The notes beneath the pieces were generated by a model. It saw only the letters and a program-made list of their open reading frames with translations. It was not told where the DNA came from and did no database searches. Below, piece after piece: positions 19,620 through 28,878 of a stretch of 64,000 nucleotides of DNA. The position numbers and the translations under genes were made by a program. The stretch is taken from positions 274,008 through 338,007 of the forward strand of contig NC_007950.1 of the NCBI RefSeq assembly GCF_000013865.1, read 5' to 3'. Each line of letters starts with the position of its first letter. The stretch's first letter is position 1. Source of the DNA: Polaromonas sp. JS666 (lineage in GTDB: Bacteria; Pseudomonadota; Gammaproteobacteria; Burkholderiales; Burkholderiaceae_C).

Positions 19620-19967
19620 CTACATCGCACGCGTCGGTTGCGTCGTGCGAACCGGCATTCGCCAGTCAATTCCTTCGAGCAGCATGGACAGTTGCGCTGG
19701 TGTCAGAACCACCGAACCGCTCAAGGCCTGTGGCCATATGAAGCGGCCTTTCTCAAGCCTCTTGGCAAACAGGCACAGCCCCTGTCCATCCCACCATAGC
19801 AACTTTACGATGTCACCGCGCCGACCCCGAAACACAAAGACATGGCCGCTAAACGGATCCTGCTCCAACGCGCCTTGCGCAAGGGCGGCCAGGCCATCAA
19901 AGCCACGGCGCATGTCGGTCAGTCCGCCAGCCAGCCAAATCCGCGTGCCCGACGGCAAGCCGATCAC
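19620..19967 (-). CDS. tnpB: IS66 accessory protein TnpB
   Basis: This 115-residue IS66 Orf2 starts at a GTG (19967) that overlaps the tnpA stop as GTGA. It shows the family signature RIWLAGGLTDMRRGFDGLAA, then SGHVFVFRGRRGDIVKLLWW and GLCLFAKRLEKGRF. TnpB is required with TnpA and TnpC for IS66 transposition; its precise role is unclear. The GTG start is chosen because family members begin at this residue and because of the coupling overlap. Confidence 0.93.
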   Translation of the reverse strand: MIGLPSGTRIWLAGGLTDMRRGFDGLAALAQGALEQDPFSGHVFVFRGRRGDIVKLLWWDGQGLCLFAKRLEKGRFIWPQALSGSVVLTPAQLSMLLEGIDWRMPVRTTQPTRAM

Positions 19968-20359
19968 GCGGTCTCCCGAAGTGCCATCAGGACGCTGCGC
20001 ACACTGGCGGGATCGACGCTGCCACGCAGCAGCAAGCGGGCACAACCAATCTCAACCTCGATGACGCTCTCCTTGCTCGCAGGCCTAGCGGTTGCGGGTG
20101 CAGACACGGCTAGAAACGATTCTTGATGTTCGACGGACACAGGCAGAAGCACGGGCTGGCGAGCTGCCATTGGGGAACGTTTGCGCTCTAGTTTGGCACG
20201 CCTCCACTTGAATACCAAATTGGCATTGAGGCCATGCTCCAGGGCAACGGCGGCCACAGATGCGCCGGGTTGTTCGATCAGTTCGAGAAGCTTGCGTTTG
20301 AAGGCCGCACTGTGCCTGCGCTTTGTGTTGATGACAGGGGATGAATTCGACTCTTGCAT
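19964..20359 (-). CDS. tnpA: IS66 accessory protein TnpA (helix-turn-helix)
   Basis: This IS66 Orf1 of about 131 residues has an N-terminal helix-turn-helix (RRHSAAFKRKLLELIEQPGA, then VAAVALEHGLNANLVFKWRR) and a C-terminal part with VIEVEIGCARLLLRGSVDPA. The ATG at 20359 is preferred over a GTG nine bases upstream. It is the first gene of the tnpA-tnpB-tnpC operon, and its stop overlaps the tnpB start. Confidence 0.93.
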   Translation of the reverse strand: MQESNSSPVINTKRRHSAAFKRKLLELIEQPGASVAAVALEHGLNANLVFKWRRAKLERKRSPMAARQPVLLPVSVEHQESFLAVSAPATARPASKESVIEVEIGCARLLLRGSVDPASVRSVLMALRETA

Positions 20360-23005
20360 GGTGTGCACTCTGGACAGTTAAGTGCACACCTCCAATGGAG
20401 TGCATCTTCTGCCCATACTGCCCGCCACCTCAAATCTCCGCAAGAACGGTATTCACCGCGCTATTACGGTGATGCGGGCACCGATGGCCCCGCGCCCTCC
20501 GTCTACCACACGGCCCTGATCAACCTCTTGACCGATGCGCAGATCGCCGCTATTGATCCGCAGGCTTTGGTGACGCCCCTTGACGCCGCCGTCGATCCCG
20601 ATGACCATGGGCGTCAGTTGGCGGGCAAGAAGTACCGCACGGTTCTAGACAAGATGAATCGCAAACAACTGCTCGCGCTCACAGCTCGAGAGCTAATGAC
20701 AGAAGTGACTTTTCCGGATGGCACAACAAGGCCATTGATTACGGCCTTTCCTCTCGACAATGGCGTCGATTTGTCGTATCTCGAATCTTCGGTGTTGATC
20801 TATCGAGTTAATGGCGTTCGGCTCGTGGACAGATTGAACTCACAGCAATTTGCGATGGTTTCCTCGGCCCAGTGGGCGGATCAATTCGTCGCTTCCGACG
20901 AGATGCAGACCGGTTCCGCTATCAACTTCCTAGCCAAAGAGCAATTTGACCTTCTACTGGAGGCAAGAGGGGCTGCATTGCTGCTGGCCCCGGTAAGGAA
21001 CCACACCACTTACCTCATTCGGCTACTCGATGATGAGCGATTCAATCAGGTTTTTCATTACCCATGGACCAACCCTCAGGATCTTCTGACCCTTTTTGCG
21101 GAGGCAGACACCCGGCAATTGTATACACTTGATCGTCAGGCATTGGAGTCTCTCATTGAGGCTGGATTGCTGAACCAGCTCGATGGTACCGGGCAACCTT
21201 TGTTAAGCGATGTCCGCTTCAATGCGCTCAATCGCCTTGCATTACTCGGCAATGAGGCTGCTTTCTATCCAGACGCCGGGCGGTTTGACGCTTATTTGCA
21301 GCAATTCAATGGGGCTGAAACCTTGGTCAACAGTGTTCTAGACGGACACATGGGCGCCAGCTCTCTTGCCCGGCAAGACGTGCAGCGCCTGACACCTGAA
21401 CAGGCTGCAAAAATATACAAAAAGTTGGGGGCGAAAGAACGAAGCTACTTGACTGTCGCCCAAACCACCTATCTGCTAACTCAGCCAAGCACCGGCATCT
21501 CATTCGACATCATCAAGGATTTCGATCGAGCAGTTCAAGTTGCCACCATAGAGCTCTGGCTAGGAAAAATTTTTCAACAAAAGTATCGCCGAGAATCTTT
21601 CGAACGTTGGGTACAACAAATAGGGCTTACTTTTCAGGACGTCGCACACCTAGGGTATGCAGTAGAAATGCTGCCTATCGAAATGCGTACTATCTTAGTA
21701 CGAAGCATGACCATTGACGATGTTCTTGCTAACCTGTGGTGGTTTACGCGGCAGGAAATTGAGGGAATACCCGTCCCCTTCTTCAGCCAGCAGATCGCGA
21801 GTGGAGAAACAAGCCTTTTACAGGCATTGGACACCGCTGGGGTTCTCAATATAGCCATGTGGATGATGCTTGGGAGCGATGTAGATGAAGATGAGATAGT
21901 CAGTGGACTGCGCCCAACACAAATCTCTCTCTTGGAGCCTAAAATTCTTTCGCGTATTGCAAACGACCTCGGGAATGCGCAAATTGCAGCATTAACTTTC
22001 TTTCAGATTGACCAGTTACAGCCCCGCACCGCACACCGATTAGCACCATTTCTCAGTGGGCCTCAGACCGTCCGGCTTTTCCAACGCGACGACGACGATT
22101 ATGACAGCTATACACTGAACGCTGACTCTTTCGCATATGTAGTCAACCACAGAGTTGAGGTATCTGAGCAGATAAATCTTTGGTTGACGAGAGAGATTGA
22201 GGAGTTAAGCGATGGGACCTCCCCACATTTCAACCATCCGCCGTTGGTCGCCGCGTTGTATGAATACTTCAGCGACGCGCAGCGCTTGCTGGTTTCAGTG
22301 GCCGCCATTCAAGGCATGACCCGGGACGAGGTGGCCCAAATGCTCGACGCTGTCCCGCTGGCGCAGCACATCGCATCGCTGACACCGACGCAACTGGCCA
22401 TGATGGACTCGCAGCGCCACTTGATCGTCAACACGCTGACCCCAGCGCAGTTCGCGGCCCTGACCGTGGATCAGCTCAGGGGAGTTGATAGCGAAAGCGG
22501 TCAACCGCTCGCGACCCTGTTGGATGCCGCGCATTTGCGCCTGCTGACGCCTGGAGTTCTTGCCGGGATATTTGACCAGTTGGGGATGGAGCAAATCACC
22601 ATAGCGGTGGTGCAGCGCCTGGAGGTGGGACCTTGGCTTCTCGATCTCTTGACCCTGCCAGCGTTCCTCCCCGACTATGTTGCGTGGCTCTCGCCGGAGC
22701 AACTGCTAACGATAGTGCAGATAGTGGACTCTAACCAATTTGTGCTCGGACAGGCCCTGAGTCCTCAACAGATACCCTATCTCACCGTTGCGCAGTTGAC
22801 GGCAAGACTGGATCGCACCACAAGCCTTCATCGGGCGGGGCCTTTGGTCCGCGAACTCCGCGAGGCACAGGTCACTGCGCTGACGCGGGCGCAGATTGCG
22901 AGTGGCGTGCTTTTTGAGATGATGCCCGCGCTTCAATTTAGAGACCTGACGTACCAACAGGTACTCGGCGCCCTGGAAGATGAACACTTTCCGATTGATT
23001 ATTTT

Positions 23006-24335
23006 GGATCTTCGTTAATTCCACTGTGAATTTTTTCTAGGCCATCGCCAAGTTCAACTTGCCACAATGAAACAGAATCCTTGCCCGGTAGTTGGTGAAG
23101 TTGCGAAACCCACGGGCATTTGCCTTGATGAGTTGGATGGCGCTGTTGAAACCTTCCGCACAGGCATTGCTGATTCTGTGCTGGCTGAAGTTGAGTAGCC
23201 CTTCTTCGTGGCGCCTGAGCATCTTGACGACCTTTTTGACAGGCTCCAACTTGCTGCGCATCGCGTTGTTCGACCAGGCTTTGAAGAAGCGTTTGGCAGC
23301 ACCCTTGTAGCTGTAGCTCCAGAACTGGGTGAAGTTTTCCTTGATACACCAAGCTCTGCTGGTTTTCAGATTGAGCTGGTTCAAGGCCCGAAACGAGATG
23401 GCTTCAGCGCTGCGTCCATCGGGGTACTTCTTGAGCCATGCCCATTTGCTGCCAGCCAAGGGGGAGGTTCCTGCTTGGGACAACTTGCGGTGCTCCTGCT
23501 TTCTCACCGCATCCACTGCCTCGCCGAGGTACTTGGAGATGTGAAACTTGTCATGCACGATGTCCGCCTGCGGCATGCATTGTCTGGCGGCACTCATGTA
23601 CGCCGGCCACATGTCCATGGCCACCGCCTTGACCGACAGGCGCTGCGCCGGCGTGAGTGTTTCCAACAAACCAACGGCCGCTTCAAGCTTTCGCTCTGGC
23701 ACCAGGTCCAGCACCCGCGAGCGGTCAATGTCGGTCAGAATGCTGGCGTAGGTGTGCCCCCTCTCGGAACTCTTCTCATCGATGCCAAGATGCGAAATCT
23801 CTTCTTCGGTGCGCCGCAGCATGCCTCTTTCCACGGCACTGACCATGATGGCGTTGACCGTGCTCCAGGACAGTCGTGTGAGCGTGCATACGGCTTGCGT
23901 GGTCGGACAGGCCTCAAGCAGTTTGATGACAAAGCCGGCCATCAGCGTGGTGACCCGGCTGTAGCGCTCGGCCCAGGGCACCGTCAATTCCTCGACCGTG
24001 CCGTCACCGTATTTGAGCTGGGGAATACGTGCCTTGATGACCGTCTCGAACTGGCAGGTATCGAGGTGGCGCCACTGGCGCTCGCTCCAACCATTGACGT
24101 GTGCTCTCTTGGTCGCATCAGTTGGGTCCGCCCACACCTGGCCCTTCTTCAAAACAACTTCGACCACCACACGCTGCTCCGCCAAAGACAGGTCCACCTT
24201 CTTCACCGACCAGGGCGACTTCAGTCCAAGAAGATGTTCATACAACGCGGTGTCCTTCATATTGATCTTGATAATTTTGAAAAAAAGGATTTTCCTGCAG
24301 CGAGCAAAAAATCACAGTGAAATTGATGAAGAACC
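23006..24335. mobile_element. ISL3-family element, complete
   Basis: This 1,330-bp element has inverted ends beginning GG(A/T)TCTTC and sharing CACTGTGA, and an 8-bp target duplication ATTATTTT (22998-23005 and 24336-24343). Both match ISL3. It holds one reverse-strand transposase. Insert plus duplication is 1,338 bp; excision joins HFPIDYF to YELSPHVV of the giant protein in frame. Confidence 0.95.
23037..24260 (-). CDS. ISL3-family transposase
   Basis: This 407-residue DDE transposase has the N-terminal ISL3 helix-turn-helix/zinc-like region, then HLGIDEKSSERGHTYASILTDIDRSRVLDLV (first Asp), AVAMDMWPAYMSAARQCMPQADIVHDKFHISKYLGEAVD (second Asp) and the C-terminal SNACAEGFNSAIQLIKANARGFRNFTNY with the catalytic Glu. 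The frame is complete and the ends are intact, so it should be mobile. Confidence 0.95.
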   Translation of the reverse strand: MKDTALYEHLLGLKSPWSVKKVDLSLAEQRVVVEVVLKKGQVWADPTDATKRAHVNGWSERQWRHLDTCQFETVIKARIPQLKYGDGTVEELTVPWAERYSRVTTLMAGFVIKLLEACPTTQAVCTLTRLSWSTVNAIMVSAVERGMLRRTEEEISHLGIDEKSSERGHTYASILTDIDRSRVLDLVPERKLEAAVGLLETLTPAQRLSVKAVAMDMWPAYMSAARQCMPQADIVHDKFHISKYLGEAVDAVRKQEHRKLSQAGTSPLAGSKWAWLKKYPDGRSAEAISFRALNQLNLKTSRAWCIKENFTQFWSYSYKGAAKRFFKAWSNNAMRSKLEPVKKVVKMLRRHEEGLLNFSQHRISNACAEGFNSAIQLIKANARGFRNFTNYRARILFHCGKLNLAMA

Positions 24336-25432
24336 ATTATTTTTATGAGCTAAGCCCGCACGTTGTCGGTGATCTGAACAGCAATCCTGCAGCCGTCGAT
24401 CAGTTCGGTCTGACCGAACCCATTCACACATACCTGCAAGGACTGGAAGTATTCAGGCTCTATGGAGATGACCTGGGCGCCGTCTACGAATTCCTGTCCT
24501 ACGCACAGCAGCTACAACTGACGAGGGCGCAGGTGCAATCAATCCCGGCGCAGCGGCTGGCGCATATATTTCTGGCCCTGACGGATGACCACCTGGCGAT
24601 GCTTACCCCTGCGCAACTGGGGGGGGCGAACGGTATGGTTAGCTACCTCAGTCCGCAGGAAATTGGCCAGCTCAAAGGGCCGCAACTCCTGGCTGTCGGT
24701 CATTTCTTGTCGCGAGATCAAATTGCATCACTTTCTCTCAGCCAGCTAACGCCAGCGTTTGTTGCCGCCATGACGACGGCGCAAATCGCAGGTCTGACAG
24801 TCAGTCAACTGAGCCAGCAAGTCGTCGCGGACATGCGGGGCGATCAGGTCGGTGCCCTCAGTGAAACCCAGGTGCTGCGACTGGCCGAGGCAGGGGTGAT
24901 GCTCAACCAGGTGCAGTTCGACGAACTCGCGCCAAGCATAGTCGCCTACAACCTGACCGAGTTCGAGCAGGCCTATGGAGACGTGCTGCTGGACAACTAT
25001 TTTGTTAATTTGGACGCATCCAGCTGGTCGACTTTGGAGCAAAGAGACGACTTGCGGTCCGATGCGCCGCATATGCTTGAGTTCCTCACCCACACACAGC
25101 AGCACAATGCAAGTTTCGTGGACGTCATCCGAACCTTCGACGTGCCCGCCTGGCTGGACCCGGTGCACACGAACGACGCGCCACCTGTGGCGCTGCTGGC
25201 CCCGGACCTTGTGAACAACATAAGCCCCACCGTGCTGACAGAGGTGGTGGAGATTGGCACTCAGTGGGAAGATGTGGCGCATCAGCTAACGCCAGATCAG
25301 TTGAGGGCCATGCCTCAGAACCTATTTATGACAATCAGTGCAACCTTTAACAATGACAACCTGCAATTCAGAGACCCGGCCAGCCAGGCCACCGTGCAGC
25401 AACTGTTCTCGCAGTATGGACCGCCTCCGTAG

Positions 25433-25761
25433 CAATCAGCCGTCACGGGCTTCACGTGCATCCGCATTGAGACCCGCTTCAGGGGTTCCACGGTTGGGTC
25501 GAGGACTGGCGCGCCGACCTTAGGCTCCGGTGGGTGATCCACGGTTTTCACCGTGGCCCTCAGTCCGGCTACCATCGTCACGTTTCCAGCCCGGTTCTGT
25601 CGCAATAAGCGTAAACGACAATCCAGCTCATGCTTGATTTCCGCAAGAGTTCGATTATTGGTGCCTTGCGCAAGGTGCTCATTCGTAAGCGGCCAGTTCT
25701 CCCACCTTGCTAGACGTACCGACGTGGGCGATGCTGTCCATCTAACTTTAGATGGGTGCGT
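25433..25761. other. Junction between giant gene and IS66 remnant
   Basis: This stretch contains a 7-bp hairpin (25539-25556, CCACGGT-TTTC-ACCGTGG) without a T-tract and GTAAGCGGCC at 25685, which resembles the GTAA-type end of an IS66 element and probably marks the outer end of the remnant that follows. The reverse-strand open frame across it has no recognisable product. Confidence 0.45.
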
Positions 25762-25983
25762 ATGGATATCAAAGAGAAGCCGCGCCGGCGGCACAGCAAA
25801 GAACTCAAGGCGCGGGTTGTGGCTGCGTGTGCGGTGCCGGGCGCATCGGTTGCTGCGGTAGCGCAGTCCAACGCGCTGAACGCCAATCTGGTGCATCAGT
25901 GGCGCCGAGGTCGAGGTTTCACCTTGGAACCGGCCGCTACGAAACCAGCGCCGGCCCCGCTGTTGCCGCCGACCGAAAACTGA
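25762..25983 (+). pseudogene. IS66 tnpA remnant, truncated
   Basis: This encodes the N-terminal helix-turn-helix of an IS66-type TnpA (RRRHSKELKARVVAACAVPG, then VAAVAQSNALNANLVHQWRRG) and stops at a TGA inside the left end of an IS21-type element (GAAAACTGACCCAC). tnpB and tnpC are absent, so the element was cut by the IS21 insertion or a later deletion. It differs from the complete IS66 at 17.2-20.5 kb. Confidence 0.8.
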
Positions 25984-26030
25984 CCCACTTGAGGCTACTG
26001 TGCCGACTCAAAACTGACCCAGGTGTTTTA
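25976..26030. repeat. Left end of an IS21-family element
   Basis: AAAACTGACCCA occurs twice (in GAAAACTGACCCACTTG and in CAAAACTGACCCAGGTG) directly upstream of an istA start. Repeated ACTGACCCA boxes at the ends are typical of IS21 elements, where they bind the transposase. Confidence 0.75.
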
Positions 26031-26076
26031 CTTGCCTTGCCTATTTTTTGGGCAGGGAAAAAACAAGGTGATCACC

Positions 26077-26652
26077 ATGGAAATGTTGGGAAGAATTCGA
26101 CGCATGCATCTACGCGACAAGGTGTCGCTGCATGAAATAGCCAAGCGCACGGGACTGTCGCGCAACACGGTACGGAGCTGGCTGAGGATGCCACAGGAAG
26201 TGCAGGTTCCGACGTACAGCCGCACGGCTGGGTTTAGCAAGCTCAGTGGTTTTGTTGCCGAACTGGAGCAGTCGCTCAAAGCCGACGCACTGGCCCCAAA
26301 AAGGACAGACGTACAGCACGCGCATTGTTTGCGCAAATCAAGGTCAGTGGCTACGCCGGAGGCTACACCCGCGTCACCGACTACATCCGAGCCTGGCGCG
26401 CCAGCGCTGGCAAGGACGTCAAGGCATTCGTGCCACTGAAGTTCGACCTGGGCGAAGCATTCCAGTTTGACTGGAGCGAAGAAGGCATGGTGGTGGGCGG
26501 CATCTATCACCGCATGCAGGTCTCCCACATGAAGCTGTGTGCCAGCAGAGCCTTCTGGCTGGTGGCCTACCCCAGCCAGGGCCACGAAATGCTGTTTGAC
26601 GCCCATACGCGGTCCTTCAGCGCGCTTGGAGGGGTTGCCCGACGTGGCATCT
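26077..26652 (+). pseudogene. istA: IS21-family transposase IstA, frameshifted and truncated
   Basis: This starts at ATGGAAATGTTGGGAAG and encodes the IstA helix-turn-helix (IRRMHLRDKVSLHEIAKRTG, LSRNTVRSWLR). It shifts frame near 26300, where KADALAPKRT would continue as FAQIKVSGYAGGYTRVTDYI. The catalytic domain begins (FDLGEAFQFDWSEE, first Asp) and is cut at SALGGVARRGIW by the left end of the Tn3-type transposon at 26653. The rest of istA and istB are not found beyond the transposon's right end, so DNA was lost there. Confidence 0.88.
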
Positions 26653-26766
26653 GGGGTGCTCTTGTTTTTAGTGCGTTTTAGGACGTTTCAGGAGCCCCTA
26701 TCCATGCGGGTTTCCAGGGGTCGGTATCTCGCAACCCGCATGGATGCTTGATTCTCTGACCCCCTC
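26653..26766. repeat. Left 114-bp terminal inverted repeat
   Basis: This is the imperfect inverted repeat of 34917-35030, of identical length. Inside it ATCCATGCGGGTT and AACCCGCATGGAT form a second, internal inverted repeat about 20 bp apart, and a further AACCCGCATGG lies just inside at 26775. The end runs from GGGGTGCTCTTG to TTCTCTGACCCCCTC. Confidence 0.9.
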
Positions 26767-27325
26767 ACTCCGGAAACCCGCATGGGGCCTACATTCCGTG
26801 TTGGCGGCACGATTTCAAACAGTTTGTAACTGTCCCGGCCTTGACCGCCCGCAAGCCGATAATGCCCAGCTCAAAAGCAAAATCAAGGATTCCAGTGGAA
26901 CATTGGAGAGCGCCCTTCCTGGGACTGCGTGACATCCCGGCAGCCCTGGACGACTTCGAACTCACGACCTTTTTCTCGTACAGCGCCGCCGAACTGGCGG
27001 TCATCCGGTCTTTACGTAAACCGCTGCATCGGTTCGGCCTGGCCATCCACATGGGGTTCATCCGCATGAGCGGACGCACCCTGGATGCGGTGGACAGAAT
27101 CCCGAAAGCGCTGTGGAGCCATCTTGGCACCCAGCTCGGCATCGAACCGCCCGAGATGGGCACGCTGCGTTCCCTCTACATGGAGCGCATGCGCACGCTG
27201 TCCGAACACCAGCAACTGGCCTATAGGACCCTGGGGTTCCAGCAAATGACGGAACACCAACGACGCTACATGGTGCGCTGGCTGCGCGAAACCCTCACAA
27301 GAAACAGAATCGGTTCCGGCTGTTT

Positions 27326-28648
27326 TTATGCTGCCGAAGAAGTTGGATTGATCTGGAAGCCGAGCGCGGCGGCGCGGCGCTTGAGGGCGGCGATTGAACG
27401 CTGGCGCTGCTGTTCTTCGTAGCGTTGCTGCCCCTGGTCAACGAAGCCTTCACCGCGGGTCAGCATGAAATACACCATGCGCGCGAGCTTGTGCGCCGTG
27501 GCGGTATTGGCCCGAGGCTTGTCCATGCGGCTGCACAGTCGCCGATAGAACGCCCCAAGCGCGGAGCCGCTGTGCGACAGGCTCATCGCGGCCATCTTCA
27601 GGGCTTGGCGCACCCGGTTGGCTGATCGCTTGGTCTTGGCCGACAGCACTTTGCCCCCGCTGATCTTGGTGCCCGGGCACAGGCCCAACCAAGAGCAGAA
27701 ATGCTTGACGTTGGCAAAGCGGCTCAAGTCCGGGCCAATTTCAGAAAGAATCTTCATCACCGCAGTCAAACCCAGCCCGTTGATGCGCGTGAGGTCCACC
27801 CCCGCCCAGTTGGCCAGGGTCTGGCGGGCGTCAAACTCCTGGCGCAGCTTGCTGCCAGCGCGTGGCACCTTGCCCAGATCGATCTTGCGCTGGCCCAACT
27901 CGACCAGCAATGACTGCAGCTTCACGTCGCACTCGGCCATGTGGCGTGCAATGTCGTCGTACATCGCCAATGCCTGGGCAAGCACGAACAGGTGCTCTTC
28001 GCGCCAGTTGCCGGTCAACGCCTTGGTGATTTCCTCAGCACTTGCCTTGATGCGGCTGTGGCGGTGCCGCGCCAGCGCCTTGGGGTCGCGCTCGCCGGCA
28101 ACGATCTCGCGGATGATCGCCTGCCCGGTCATGCCCATGACATCGCTGAGCACCTCGGTGAGCTGGATGTTCATCTGCACGAGGGCCTTCTGCATGCGCT
28201 GCACCCAACTGGCCTGCTCGGTGAGCAGCACCTCGCGCTGGCGGGCCACGGCGCGCACGACGCAGACCTCCCTGTCAGGGCGCCAGGCTGCGCGCAGAAA
28301 CCCCAGGCTCATCAGCTTTTGCAACCACTGGCAGTCCTGCACATCGCTCTTGCGCCCGGGTACGTACTTCATCTGCCGTGCATCGACCAGCCACACCTTC
28401 AGCCCGCGCTGCTCCAGCACCTCGTACACCGGAATCCAGTACACGCCGGTGGACTCCAGCGCCACCGTATCGACCCCGCACGCGAGCAGCCAGTCGGCCA
28501 GCGCACTCAAATCGTCGGTCATCGCCCCGAACTCGCGTACCGACTCCTCGGACAAATGCGCCGGTATCGCCACCCAGTGGCTTGATGCACCGCCATCGAT
28601 CCCCGCAGCATTTGGAAACACCTCGTCTTCTCGCTTGCGAATTGCCAT
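27326..28648 (-). CDS. IS110-family DEDD transposase
   Basis: This 440-residue transposase has an N-terminal RuvC-like DEDD domain (AAGIDGGASSHWVAI; VALESTGVYWIPVYEVLEQR; VDARQMKYVPGRKSDVQDCQWLQKL) and a C-terminal Transposase_20 domain (INGLGLTAVMKILSEIGPDL; FCSWLGLCPGTKISGGKVLS; RVRQALKMAAMSLSHS) with the Ser typical of this family. GGAG stands six bases upstream of the ATG at 28648. The frame is intact. The family is now known to be guided by a bridge RNA encoded in the element. Confidence 0.95.
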   Translation of the reverse strand: MAIRKREDEVFPNAAGIDGGASSHWVAIPAHLSEESVREFGAMTDDLSALADWLLACGVDTVALESTGVYWIPVYEVLEQRGLKVWLVDARQMKYVPGRKSDVQDCQWLQKLMSLGFLRAAWRPDREVCVVRAVARQREVLLTEQASWVQRMQKALVQMNIQLTEVLSDVMGMTGQAIIREIVAGERDPKALARHRHSRIKASAEEITKALTGNWREEHLFVLAQALAMYDDIARHMAECDVKLQSLLVELGQRKIDLGKVPRAGSKLRQEFDARQTLANWAGVDLTRINGLGLTAVMKILSEIGPDLSRFANVKHFCSWLGLCPGTKISGGKVLSAKTKRSANRVRQALKMAAMSLSHSGSALGAFYRRLCSRMDKPRANTATAHKLARMVYFMLTRGEGFVDQGQQRYEEQQRQRSIAALKRRAAALGFQINPTSSAA

Positions 28649-28878
28649 GGCTTACTCCAAAATTGTTGACGAACGGCAGCGCCATGGGAAGCGTCGAATT
28701 TGACTCGATCTCACAAACGGGATGCGCATCGCTGCGCTCACCAATGTCGCCGACGATTCCCGGACCATGCTCAATAACGGGCTCACTCAGCGGTGATGGC
28801 GATCACCGCAAGCTCGCACCAATGACTTGTCGGTCATCTCGGCGCTGCCGTTCACCTTGTAGCGCAAATCTGTTTCTT
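28649..28878 (-). ncRNA. Candidate bridge-RNA region of the IS110 element
   Basis: In IS110-group elements the bridge RNA is transcribed from the noncoding end upstream of the transposase. Here the only sizeable noncoding part of the element is the about 230 bases before the transposase start, oriented the same way. The assignment rests on family knowledge and position. I did not fold the sequence or identify target and donor loops. Confidence 0.35.

Larger units (their letters stand above)
17238..20467. mobile_element. IS66-family element with a passenger gene, complete
   Basis: This 3,230-bp element has inverted ends GTAATAGCGCGGTGAATACC and an 8-bp target duplication GGTGATGC (17230-17237 and 20468-20475), both diagnostic of IS66. 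It carries reverse-strand tnpA, tnpB and tnpC plus a fourth gene of the pRiA4b ORF-3 family at the distal end. Insert plus duplication is 3,238 bp; excision joins GDG-DA in the left host segment to GTDGPAPS in the right one in frame. Confidence 0.95.
12893..25432 (+). pseudogene. Giant Q(L/I)-repeat protein gene split by three IS elements
   Basis: Four segments belong to one gene: 12893-13111, 14276-17237, 20476-23005 and 24344-25432. Between them sit IS5, IS66 and ISL3 elements, each with an exact target duplication. Deleting each IS plus one duplication joins the segments in frame. The restored protein is about 2,266 residues, built of degenerate 8-10-residue units (LxxxQLxxWxxxQIxALxxxQIxAI) grouped into roughly 33-residue blocks, most regular at 15.1-16.0 kb. 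No signal peptide or membrane segment is evident at the N-terminus (MSIVTKPTAKQLDKLSATQV). A single missing base near 13049 also shifts the frame after SFLGRLGS. I do not recognise the family; an extended helical solenoid is likely. Confidence 0.85.
27299..28878. mobile_element. IS110-family element inserted in tnpA
   Basis: An about 1.58-kb insert interrupts tnpA. AAGAAACAGA at 27299-27308 recurs inverted as TCTGTTTCTT at 28869-28878, and I take these as approximate ends. IS110-group elements usually lack clear inverted repeats and leave no duplication, so boundaries are uncertain by several bases. The transposase gene fills most of it, leaving about 230 noncoding bases on its 5' side and about 27 on its 3' side. 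Confidence 0.75.

Noticed and set aside
20354..20475. N-terminal extension of the second repeat-protein segment
   Set aside because: These codons lie within the right end of the IS66 element; the host gene resumes at 20476.
25315..25896. 193-codon reverse open frame after the giant gene
   Set aside because: It overlaps the giant gene's end and an IS66 remnant, and shows no recognisable family or ribosome site.
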